From an uncultured Chlamydiae bacterium (lineage in GTDB: Bacteria > Chlamydiota > Chlamydiia > Chlamydiales > SM23-39), in assembly GCA_903889795.1 (NCBI GenBank), contig CAISYW010000054.1, positions 1-26,403 of the forward strand: a DNA stretch of 26,403 nucleotides, read 5' to 3'. Every line of letters starts with the position of its first letter. Position 1 is the stretch's first letter. Shown here piece by piece: positions 1 through 6,568 of this stretch. A model generated the notes under the pieces. The model was not told where the DNA came from, made no database searches, and worked only from the letters and a program-made list of their open reading frames with translations. Both the position numbers and the translations under genes were made by a program.

Positions 1-271
1 CAAGTTTTCGATGGTCTTCTTTTACATAAATACCTTCCACATACCCGACCGGCTTGGATGTCGCTCCAGTTATGTGGCCAAATCGTAAGGATATGGTAAT
101 GAATCCAATAGCTTTTCCATTTTTCTTATAAATAAATCCAGTCTCATTCGGAGTGTTTATAATTCTGTCAAATTCCTTTGCCAGTTCCTCTTTGGAATGA
201 TGCGTCCACAAAGCCAAGGCCATCGTAACAAAGTCATTTAATTCTGATTGGTCGAATTGATTGATGTCCAT
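1..271 (-). CDS. GNAT acetyltransferase, AAC(6')-like (partial, C-terminus outside the window)
   Basis: The reverse strand encodes 90 residues from an ATG at 271 and runs off the left edge. The N-terminus contains an acidic/aromatic stretch (VTMALALWTHH), then YKKNGKAIGFITISL and finally GYVEGIYVKEDHRKL. The last is the strand-turn pattern leading to the acetyl-CoA loop of GNAT enzymes. The GYVEGIYV pattern is typical of aminoglycoside 6'-N-acetyltransferases of the AAC(6')-I type, which acetylate the 6'-amino group of the drug. The acetyl-CoA binding loop proper lies beyond the edge. The start is 11 bases after the stop of the SDR gene, with AAAGG ahead of it, so it is probably the last visible gene of the leftward operon. 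Drug substrate is inferred; a related small-molecule acetyltransferase is possible. Confidence 0.75.
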   Translation of the reverse strand, partial: MDINQFDQSELNDFVTMALALWTHHSKEELAKEFDRIINTPNETGFIYKKNGKAIGFITISLRFGHITGATSKPVGYVEGIYVKEDHRKL

Positions 272-282
272 AACTAATGCCT

Positions 283-1002
283 TTAGAAAAAGCGATCATA
301 CACAAAATTTGGCATCCATTTCAAAAGCCATGCAATGAATTTCCATCGAGAAGTTATGTACGCATGAGTCTTTTTCTTTTGAATTGCTTGGACGATCATT
401 TCAGCAGCCTGTTCGACGGGAGCTACCCAAAATGTGGCGCCTTTTGCCATTGCAGTATCGACAAAGCCGGGTTGGATATCAGTGATCGTAATATCTCTTT
501 GTTCCTTGGCCATTTGATGTCTAAGGCTCTCTAGATAATTAGAAACAAACGCTTTGGATGCGCTATAGGTGCCACTGCTGCCTCGCAAAGCAGCAATAGA
601 AGAAATACCTACCAAATGACCATGACCCTGAGATAGAAAGTGCTTCATGAAAACATTTGCCATGGCACAGAAACCTATGACATTCACCTCAATCGTTTCT
701 TTGTCTTTGTTCCAATCGAACTCGGGATTAGGGAATCCAACACCGGAACTCAAAATAACAAGGTCGACTCCGTGCATGTCTTGAATGAGCGCCTCAACAT
801 GTGCCATTGCTTCTTCTGGATGAGAAATATCCGCTTGCCTGATGAAAATGGATGAATGAATTTCGTTTTGAAGAGAAACAAGGAGCTCTTTGCGTCGAGC
901 GACTACACCGATTTTATAACCTTCACGAGCCAAGATTTTTGCAAGCTCGCGCCCGATACCCGATGATGCTCCGATAATGATCGCTTTCATGATCGCTTTC
1001 AT
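283..1002 (-). CDS. Short-chain dehydrogenase/reductase (SDR family)
   Basis: This 239-residue protein has the classical SDR layout. It has an N-terminal Rossmann motif GASSGIG, an acidic patch DISHPEE after the third strand, SSGVG in place of the usual NAG motif, a catalytic serine in GISSI and the catalytic YxxxK in TYSASK. The length is normal for a cytoplasmic classical SDR using NAD(P)H on a small carbonyl or alcohol; the substrate cannot be read. A C-terminal hydrophobic stretch (WKFIAWLLKWMPNFVY) may be a membrane anchor, as seen in some lipid-acting SDRs. The start at 1002 overlaps the upstream stop as ATGA and follows GGAGGAG six bases away. A second ATG at 990 comes from a 12-bp tandem duplication. 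Confidence 0.9.
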   Translation of the reverse strand: MKAIMKAIIIGASSGIGRELAKILAREGYKIGVVARRKELLVSLQNEIHSSIFIRQADISHPEEAMAHVEALIQDMHGVDLVILSSGVGFPNPEFDWNKDKETIEVNVIGFCAMANVFMKHFLSQGHGHLVGISSIAALRGSSGTYSASKAFVSNYLESLRHQMAKEQRDITITDIQPGFVDTAMAKGATFWVAPVEQAAEMIVQAIQKKKTHAYITSRWKFIAWLLKWMPNFVYDRFF

Positions 1003-1009
1003 GATCGCT
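977..1009. repeat. 12-bp tandem repeat over a gene start (2.75 copies)
   Basis: The unit ATGATCGCTTTC occurs at 977-988 and 989-1000, with a 9-base partial copy at 1001-1009. On the reverse strand it encodes the doubled Met-Lys-Ala-Ile at the start of the SDR and creates two in-frame ATG codons. The outer copy also forms the ATGA stop/start overlap with the upstream gene. Confidence 0.9.
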
Positions 1010-1190
1010 CCTCCATCTTGAGAATATATTCAGTTATGGTTCGATCTAACTCAGAGAGTGTAAAACCGCACTTGGTAGCTGTTTCTGTCGAAATTCTTCG
1101 AAATAATTCGATCGCATGCGTGAGTGCATTCCAACAATCCCTCTGATTTTTATGCGCCCAATCGATTAATTTTTGTTCCATACTTTTCAT
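999..1190 (-). CDS. Short protein resembling the C-terminus of aminoglycoside 6-adenylyltransferases
   Basis: From the ATG at 1190 this ORF gives 63 residues. An upstream extension to 1319 would run 115 bases into the preceding gene and is unlikely. The pattern ELFRRISTETATKCGF followed by a basic/acidic helix ending YILKMEE resembles the last helix pair of AadK/ANT(6)-type nucleotidyltransferases (LFRxxAxxxAxxxGFxY). The catalytic N-terminal domain is absent, so this is either a remnant or a small stand-alone helical protein. It sits 14 bases after the Nudix fusion gene and overlaps the SDR start by ATGA, so it is translated within the operon. Family assignment is from remembered sequence pattern only. 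Confidence 0.5.
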   Translation of the reverse strand: MKSMEQKLIDWAHKNQRDCWNALTHAIELFRRISTETATKCGFTLSELDRTITEYILKMEERS

Positions 1191-1204
1191 CAAGGGTTCC
1201 CAAC

Positions 1205-2119
1205 TCAAACAATGCCAACAGCTATTCCGGCTAATTCCAGTTTTTGCTTTTGATACACGAGGGCCTCCCTTTGAAAAGGAATAAGATTTAAGCAATGAGC
1301 CTCTTCGTAGGACACCCATTTGAAAGCTCGATGTTCCTCAGAAAGCATAATAGGAACATCTCGATCTAATTGATAATAAAACGTATGAAAAATGTATTTC
1401 AGCCGTTCTAATGAGACAATATAAAAACAGCCAGTATATTTTAATGAATCTTTTTCGATTTTAACACCGGTCTCTTCCAAAACCTCTCTTGCCATAGCTT
1501 CGGGTAATTCTTCTTCTTCGACCTTCCCGCAAGGAATTCCCCATTTTTCAGCGCTCCATTGTCCTTCTGCTTTCTGCAAAAAAAGCATTTTGTTGCCGTA
1601 AGTGATATAGCAAGCAACAGAAACAAGGCCGGGAGAAAAATTCATTGGCTTTTCGGTATAGATTCCTGGGAACAAGCTCAAAGTCTCTTCGATCATTTTT
1701 AGGTCTTTTTGATCTTTTTCCCTGTTTAAAAATTTTTTCCAGGATAGAGTATCTTGTAGGGTGACAAAAGGGTATCCGGCGAGCAGTTCTGCAGAATTAA
1801 TCACATCGTCCATTCGCTCTGTCAAATTGATAAAATCGCCCCAGATTTCAATATTTCCAATTCTTATATGTTTTGAGTCATAGGGAACAAAGCGTTTTAA
1901 CAGTTCTAGCCAAAGGGTCTTCTTTACAACGACATCAATATCATTCGCTTCTCTTAAGCCTCGTATTGCCATGGGACCACTGCCAATGATTGCATATTCT
2001 CCAGAAGGCAAGTTTAAACATTTCAACTCTTCCAATTTCTCTAAAAAAGCTTTTCTATTTTGGATTTTACTGGAATGTTCCATGGGATCTGCCATTTTTG
2101 CACGTAACGAACAAAACAT
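1205..2119 (-). CDS. Nucleotidyltransferase-like domain fused to a Nudix hydrolase
   Basis: The 304-residue product has two parts. Residues about 15-150 hold a Pol-beta-type nucleotidyltransferase-like fold, with YAIIGSGPMAIRGL and the acidic pair NDIDVVV in place of the metal-binding DxD. Residues about 165-290 form a Nudix domain with WGIPCGKVE, AREVLEETG and the strand signature after it. The Nudix box is one residue shorter than the canonical GX5EX7REUXEEXGU between the glycine and the RE pair. Nudix enzymes cleave nucleoside diphosphates linked to another group; the substrate here is unknown. The ATG at 2119 overlaps the TAA of the ORF upstream (TAATG), which supports this start. The fusion and its neighbours suggest small-molecule modification or detoxification. 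Confidence 0.8.
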   Translation of the reverse strand: MFCSLRAKMADPMEHSSKIQNRKAFLEKLEELKCLNLPSGEYAIIGSGPMAIRGLREANDIDVVVKKTLWLELLKRFVPYDSKHIRIGNIEIWGDFINLTERMDDVINSAELLAGYPFVTLQDTLSWKKFLNREKDQKDLKMIEETLSLFPGIYTEKPMNFSPGLVSVACYITYGNKMLFLQKAEGQWSAEKWGIPCGKVEEEELPEAMAREVLEETGVKIEKDSLKYTGCFYIVSLERLKYIFHTFYYQLDRDVPIMLSEEHRAFKWVSYEEAHCLNLIPFQREALVYQKQKLELAGIAVGIV

Positions 2120-2277
2120 TAATCTGATAAACTCAATATTTCTGTCGTAGAAATAGGCTCTATGTTGCCATGTTTTGTGTCCGGTTGCAATTTTTTTGCA
2201 ACTCGACCATATGTTGCTCGAAGCTGCTGCTTGAAATCTGTTTCAGGGAGCAGGTATTCTTTTTCCGCTAAACTCAC
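2119..2277 (-). pseudogene. Truncated small ORF upstream of the Nudix fusion gene
   Basis: A reverse-strand reading frame of 52 codons from a GTG at 2277 ends with TAA exactly overlapping the next ATG. The peptide is charged and coding-like (KEYLLPETDFKQQLRATYG, then TKHGNIEPISTTEILSL). The frame stays open a little beyond 2277 without an ATG and then meets a stop, while a DUF1016 gene fragment starts on the other strand at 2281. I read it as the C-terminal remnant of a gene whose 5' part was lost at that junction. I do not recognise the family. Confidence 0.4.
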
Positions 2278-2280
2278 TGG

Positions 2281-2754
2281 TTGAAAATGGCCAATACGAA
2301 AAAATCAACGCTTGTTATCGCTGACCCTGAAAGCTATTCCAAGTTTTTAGAGCAAATCAAGGCTGATATCCTCCAGACGCAACTGCGTGCTGCCTTATCC
2401 ATCACTAAAGAATTGATTATGTTCTATTGGCGTACAGGCAAAATATTATCTACAAAGGCGAAGGATGCGGGCTGGGGAGCGAGTACCTTGAAACGATTGG
2501 CGATGGATTTGAAAATCGAATTTCCTGATATGACTGGCTTCTCTCTCAGAAATTTACAATATATGCGCCATTTTGCAGAAAGCTATCCTGAGGCTAATTG
2601 CGCAGCAGCTGCTGCGCAAATTCCTTGGGGACATATCATTTTGGTGTTTCTGGATCGCCTGATCGCATCAGACCTCAATCGAGTTCAAAAGAGTTTGTCT
2701 TTTCAGAAAATATTCAAAAATTTTACGAAACGGGCGTTGAAAAAGACCGATTAA
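2281..2754 (+). pseudogene. DUF1016 (YhcG-type) N-terminal domain, nuclease half missing
   Basis: Residues 15-125 match the DUF1016 N-terminal domain. Seen are YSKFLEQIKADI, the aromatic FYWRTGK, GWGASTLKRLAMDL, FPDMTGFSLRNLQYMR and QIPWGH. Full DUF1016 proteins are about 340 residues and end in a PD-(D/E)XK nuclease domain. Here the family pattern stops at about 2640-2660 and the frame ends at 2754 with unrelated sequence that overlaps the methyltransferase reading frame. The start is TTG 2281 or, more likely, ATG 2287; no clear ribosome site is seen. Family members are linked to mobile DNA and possibly anti-phage or repair functions. This copy should lack nuclease activity. Confidence 0.7.
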
Positions 2755-2762
2755 ATATAAAA

Positions 2763-3488
2763 ATGGGACGCTTAGAAAAGGCGCGTACCGACATAATATT
2801 AAGTAAACATCTACCCAAACCACCAGCTACAGTTTTAGATGTGGGAGGGGGCATGGGCGCGTATTCTTTTGATTTAGCCAGAAAAGGTTATAATGTTTAT
2901 TTGATCGATCCCGTAGCAGCTAATATTGCGGAGGCCAAAAAAATAGGACGGAACTGCAACGATTGTGCCCTGAAAGGATACATTGTTGGAGATGCTAGAA
3001 AAATTGAAATGGCCGATCAAAGCGCTGACTTTGTGTTGTTTTTCGGTCCTCTTTATCATTTGGATAATTCAGATCGTCAAATTGCCTTAGCAGAGGCGTA
3101 CCGCGTATTAAAACCTGGTGGAAAACTTTTTGCTGCAGCGATTTCAAAATTCGCCCCAATACCAGGTTCATTTATAAAAGGGCGGATGGAAGATCCCGAG
3201 GTTGAACAGGCAATTTTCGATAGTTTAAAAAAGGGACAATTTTTTTATCGCGGCGGAACTTTCATTAGCCATTATCCTGAAGAACTGAAAAACGAAATCG
3301 AAAAAGCTGGTTTTAAGAATGTTTCAGCTCATGCGATTGAAGGATTTGGATATTTCTTGGACAGCAGTAATTGGGATAACGAAACAGTGCGTCAAAAACT
3401 TCTTACGGTGATTGAACAAACAGAAACGGAACCTTCTTTGTTGGGGATAAGTTCTCATTTGATGGCTATTGGTCAAAAACCAATGTAA
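2763..3488 (+). CDS. Class I SAM-dependent methyltransferase
   Basis: The protein has a SAM-binding motif I (VLDVGGGMGAYSFDLA), an acidic end of strand 2 (YLIDP), GDARKIE at motif II, FGPLYHL at motif IV and the post-IV EAYRVLKPGGKL. This is the Methyltransf_11/UbiE-like fold, about 240 residues, cytoplasmic, substrate unknown. The first usable ATG not overlapping the DUF1016 frame is 2763. However, the residues just upstream in the same frame (ENIQKFYETGVEKDRL, from about 2710) look like the normal N-terminus of this family. The native start was therefore probably lost at the junction with the DUF1016 fragment. The frame is open back to 2598, so a longer chimeric protein is possible. Confidence 0.8.
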   Translation: MGRLEKARTDIILSKHLPKPPATVLDVGGGMGAYSFDLARKGYNVYLIDPVAANIAEAKKIGRNCNDCALKGYIVGDARKIEMADQSADFVLFFGPLYHLDNSDRQIALAEAYRVLKPGGKLFAAAISKFAPIPGSFIKGRMEDPEVEQAIFDSLKKGQFFYRGGTFISHYPEELKNEIEKAGFKNVSAHAIEGFGYFLDSSNWDNETVRQKLLTVIEQTETEPSLLGISSHLMAIGQKPM

Positions 3489-3489
3489 A

Positions 3490-3834
3490 TCAAATTTCTA
3501 CAAGAGAATCCCGTATCTTTTTGATGAGTTCATGAGCGTCCTTTCTCTGGGCGCTCGCTTCTTTTGAATAAAATCCATGTTTTGTGTTCGCTAATTTGAT
3601 TCGTGCAAGACCTTCTGCTGTTTTAGCGCCAGTGCTTTTGCCGCCATGTAAACTGCATCGACCATTCTCCATTGCAGGCAAACGACAGTGAAAGCTGTTA
3701 CGAGTTCGTGCTTTGGCGCCACATTCAACATAATTGAGGTGTTCACCTCCATCCAAAGAGGGCGGTAAGGCGAGCACCGGTATTCGAAGGATGACTTTGG
3801 AGAGGCTTATGGGTATGATTCGTGACAATTTCAT
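3490..3834 (-). CDS. Small HGG-motif protein of mobile-element type
   Basis: From the ATG at 3834 this is 114 residues. The core is CGAKARTRNSFHCRLPAM, then NGRCSLHGGKSTGAKTAEGL and NTKHGFYSKEA, the signature of a small protein often found on phage-like islands and plasmids (usually HGGxSTGPKTxEG). Conserved cysteines and histidine suggest a small metal-binding fold. The function of the family is not known to me. The frame extends rightward into the tRNA-derived repeat from a TTG, but that extension has no family resemblance. It ends two bases from the methyltransferase stop on the other strand. Its position just outside the left repeat hints at older mobile DNA there. Confidence 0.65.
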   Translation of the reverse strand: MKLSRIIPISLSKVILRIPVLALPPSLDGGEHLNYVECGAKARTRNSFHCRLPAMENGRCSLHGGKSTGAKTAEGLARIKLANTKHGFYSKEASAQRKDAHELIKKIRDSLVEI

Positions 3835-3888
3835 GACAAAGGCAATAAGGAGAGGGGAGTAGCGAATCGTAAGTGGTTGGTAAAGAGA

Positions 3889-3931
3889 ATGGGGCAACCT
3901 GGACTTGAACCAGGGACCGACGGGTTATGAG
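3889..3931. repeat. Left attachment site (orphan tRNA 3' part, 43-bp direct repeat)
   Basis: These 43 bases are identical to 15878-15920 and contain the T-arm, acceptor 3' strand and anticodon loop of the tRNA. The bases to the right (from 3932) do not continue as tRNA. This is the displaced end of the host tRNA after insertion. Confidence 0.93.
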
Positions 3932-4097
3932 GGAGGGAATTTTCCACTCCACCCAGCGCTATCCAACCTTTATGGGTAAAAGCTTAAAAGGTTTGTGAAA
4001 TTATTGCTATCGGATTTTGCGGGTTGAAAACGGTTAAAATAGATGTTCGTTGCACCGCCATTGCACCGTGGACGGAGAAAGCTGAGATTGGATGTTT
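3932..4097. promoter_or_regulatory. Left end of the element with paired TGCACC sites
   Basis: No gene is seen in this 166-bp stretch. It contains two direct TGCACC hexamers at 4051-4056 and 4062-4067, exactly 11 bp apart. The same pair with the same 11-bp period occurs inside the right end (15777-15793), so these are likely integrase arm-type sites. An inverted repeat (AACCTTT at 3965-3971, AAAGGTT at 3987-3993) may be a hairpin or a protein site. Confidence 0.6.
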
Positions 4098-6566
4098 TTA
4101 CAAACGGTCTTCGTTTCTAAATGTGCGGTATTCTTCGGGATTGAGCGTGGTATCGTACAAACCCACTTTTTCGCCGGCATGCTTGTTGAGTCCCATATAC
4201 TCCAAAGAGGCGTCCTCATACCGCTTAAAATTATATACAGCGTTATTCATGCGTCCACCGTTAAAAACCTCGAGCCCAACAAGCCGCTTAAAATCTTTTT
4301 TGGTTAATCCCGTTACCTTCTTGAATAATTCAGGCTCAAGTTCCGCGATCACATCTTGCAGCGTATGTTCACGGTAGTCAGTCAAATACATGAAAATAGG
4401 AATGCGTGTAGCAAACTTAATCAACTTCTTTTGGATTTGCTTTCTGATGTTCTTACATTTCTTTTCATCCTCGGACAATTCCTTCTTCTCTTTTGACGTT
4501 AGTTTCTTATCATTAGCCTTTTGTTTCAGTTGGTAGAGCGCATCCGATCTGTTGATAATGGTCTCAATGTCTTTATTAAGACTGCGAAACCCTTCAATAT
4601 TCATGAGAGCTTCCATGGCAGCCTCATCTTTCATCAAACGCTGCAAGGTATAATTATCCACATTGACAAGCAAAGCGCTTTCCCATCTTCTAGCAAGTAA
4701 CGTGGCTGACGTGCCACTCATCGCCCAGTCCAATACGCCGGCAGCATCGATCAGCCGCATAGAAGCCCCGTCATACGCCAATACAGGAAGAAACTGAAGG
4801 AACTCTTTCACTTTCGTCTCAGGACTTTCACCACCAATGCTCAAGCTGCAACTGTAATCGGCGATTTGCCTTAATGCGCGATCGGGAGCAAAATCAAAAA
4901 CATAACACTTCTTCTTCAGAACCTCTTCTTGATTTGGATTTTGCCCATCAAGGTTCTTGATCGTCCAAGGTGTCTGAACGCGAAAGGCCGCTTGAAAATA
5001 CGTTTCAGGGCTTTGCACATTCTTCAGCATAAAAATCCCTGACCAGGGTTTTACCGACACGCCCGTCATTAATTTTCCGCAAGATAACGTGATCGTCCTC
5101 GACTTCAAAGGATCGTCCATCGCCTCTTTGACAGGTATTAAAGCCTTTGCCCCCTGCCCAGCCTTATTACCGGCGGCCACCACCACTCGATAGTCTTGAT
5201 AAAACATATTCTGTTTTTTCTTGAGCAAGTTGTGCATAGCAAAACAAGCGGATACCGATGGCAAAAACCACAAAGTATGGGACAGTACGTTCAGCAACTT
5301 TGTATCCGAATAAGGCATAGGTGGCTTTTGTGCGGCTAGCTTCAAATTATCCTCAATCATGCCCACAAAAGAACCTCGAATCATATCGAGCCATTTTTGC
5401 ACTTCCTCTTCGTGCTTAAAACTCGCAGACCCATTCCTTCCGGCCGCCGCAAAAAATTCATTGAGGTCAAATTCGTCATGCTCGCCTTTAGCCGCAATCG
5501 TTCGAATCGCATCGGGCATCTTATACGTCAACATGACCATCCGAGGCAAAGACATGTATGGATTATTCGCCCCTTTCCACGATGACTTAGCTTTCTGCTC
5601 ATCGGTATAAGTCCAATGATATATCTGCTCTTCAATCAATTCACCCGTCGCAAGCGCTCTAAACGGCGTGCCGGTCAAATATAAATAGGCGCCCGTCTTG
5701 ATCGGCATTTCTTCTTCGACAAGCTCAATCTCTTCGCTCTCTTTCTCTGTTTCAAATAATTCCTTCGCATTGTCTCGCCAAGCGCCGAAATGATACTCAT
5801 CCAAAACAACGCAATCCCAACGCGTCTCATGCACCCATTCATTTTTTGCCTTAATCCCACCCGCCCCGTTCTTTCCCAAATAATCTTGGAACGATCCGAA
5901 ACAAACAAGAGGCCGCTCTTTATCGACCTTTGAAGCGCTAGCCGTGTTCTTCGATATAAATTGCCAACCATCGAAATCAAGGTGTGAATTCAAGTCTTCT
6001 TCCCAAGCGCTCTCGACTGCAGGTTTAAACGTCAGAACTAAAACCTTGCGCCATCCCATCTTCCTTGCCAGTTGATAGGTCGCAAAGGTTTTTCCAAAAC
6101 GCATCTTAGCGTTCCAAAGAAAACGAGGCGTTCTATCGGACTGATCTCGTTTGGCGCTCGCAAAATATCGCGCAGTCCTTTCTACAGCCTCTTTTTGTTC
6201 GGGACGCATCGGGAAGCTCAGAGTCCTAATTGTCTCATGAAATCCACTTTTGACGGCTAGAATGGCTGCCATCACATCATTTTCTGTGCATTCGAACCAT
6301 TCCCCGTCTGGATTTTTGAATTTTTTACGCCTGAGATACGCATGTATATCTGAGTCTCTAAACCCATTACCGTCATTACGCATTGCGGATTCTTCGAGAA
6401 CGATCTTATATTCCCACGGGCTCTTTGTTGGATGCTGCTCTTTGACTCTATCGCGAACATCCCTCGTCGTATATCCGATTTTCAACCACCCCTTGCGATC
6501 GACATATTCATATGCATAAATCTTTGGATCGACTTTAGGACGTTGTGGAAATAATGGCTCATTCAT
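4098..6566 (-). CDS. GIY-YIG nuclease fused to a superfamily 2 helicase (restriction subunit)
   Basis: This 822-residue protein begins with a GIY-YIG nuclease of the T5orf172 type: IYAYEY at 16-21, LKIGYTTR at 28-35, DIHAYL at 73-78 and GEWFE at 88-92. A superfamily 2 helicase follows, with a Walker A-like AKMRFGKTF at 153-161, DEYH at 256-259, TGTPF at 298-302, LMTGVSV at 499-505 and QAAFRVQ at 525-531. The C-terminal 250 residues are helical and unassigned. The start is two bases after the stop of the methyltransferase gene. The expected role is ATP-driven translocation on DNA coupled to cleavage of unmodified DNA, like the restriction subunit of type III-related systems but with a GIY-YIG nuclease. 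The cleavage role is inferred from context. Confidence 0.88.
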   Translation of the reverse strand: MNEPLFPQRPKVDPKIYAYEYVDRKGWLKIGYTTRDVRDRVKEQHPTKSPWEYKIVLEESAMRNDGNGFRDSDIHAYLRRKKFKNPDGEWFECTENDVMAAILAVKSGFHETIRTLSFPMRPEQKEAVERTARYFASAKRDQSDRTPRFLWNAKMRFGKTFATYQLARKMGWRKVLVLTFKPAVESAWEEDLNSHLDFDGWQFISKNTASASKVDKERPLVCFGSFQDYLGKNGAGGIKAKNEWVHETRWDCVVLDEYHFGAWRDNAKELFETEKESEEIELVEEEMPIKTGAYLYLTGTPFRALATGELIEEQIYHWTYTDEQKAKSSWKGANNPYMSLPRMVMLTYKMPDAIRTIAAKGEHDEFDLNEFFAAAGRNGSASFKHEEEVQKWLDMIRGSFVGMIEDNLKLAAQKPPMPYSDTKLLNVLSHTLWFLPSVSACFAMHNLLKKKQNMFYQDYRVVVAAGNKAGQGAKALIPVKEAMDDPLKSRTITLSCGKLMTGVSVKPWSGIFMLKNVQSPETYFQAAFRVQTPWTIKNLDGQNPNQEEVLKKKCYVFDFAPDRALRQIADYSCSLSIGGESPETKVKEFLQFLPVLAYDGASMRLIDAAGVLDWAMSGTSATLLARRWESALLVNVDNYTLQRLMKDEAAMEALMNIEGFRSLNKDIETIINRSDALYQLKQKANDKKLTSKEKKELSEDEKKCKNIRKQIQKKLIKFATRIPIFMYLTDYREHTLQDVIAELEPELFKKVTGLTKKDFKRLVGLEVFNGGRMNNAVYNFKRYEDASLEYMGLNKHAGEKVGLYDTTLNPEEYRTFRNEDRL

Positions 6567-6568
6567 GG

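Noticed and set aside
277..855. Forward ORFs opposite the SDR gene (85 and 71 residues)
   Set aside because: They are antisense shadows of a clear SDR coding frame and show no motif.
3743..3952. Reverse ORF of 69 residues crossing the left repeat
   Set aside because: It reads through the tRNA fragment and overlaps the HGG gene; no family pattern.
3965..3993. Inverted repeat AACCTTT/AAAGGTT as a transcription terminator
   Set aside because: The 15-base loop and lack of a following T-run make a terminator unlikely; kept only as a note on the left end of the element.
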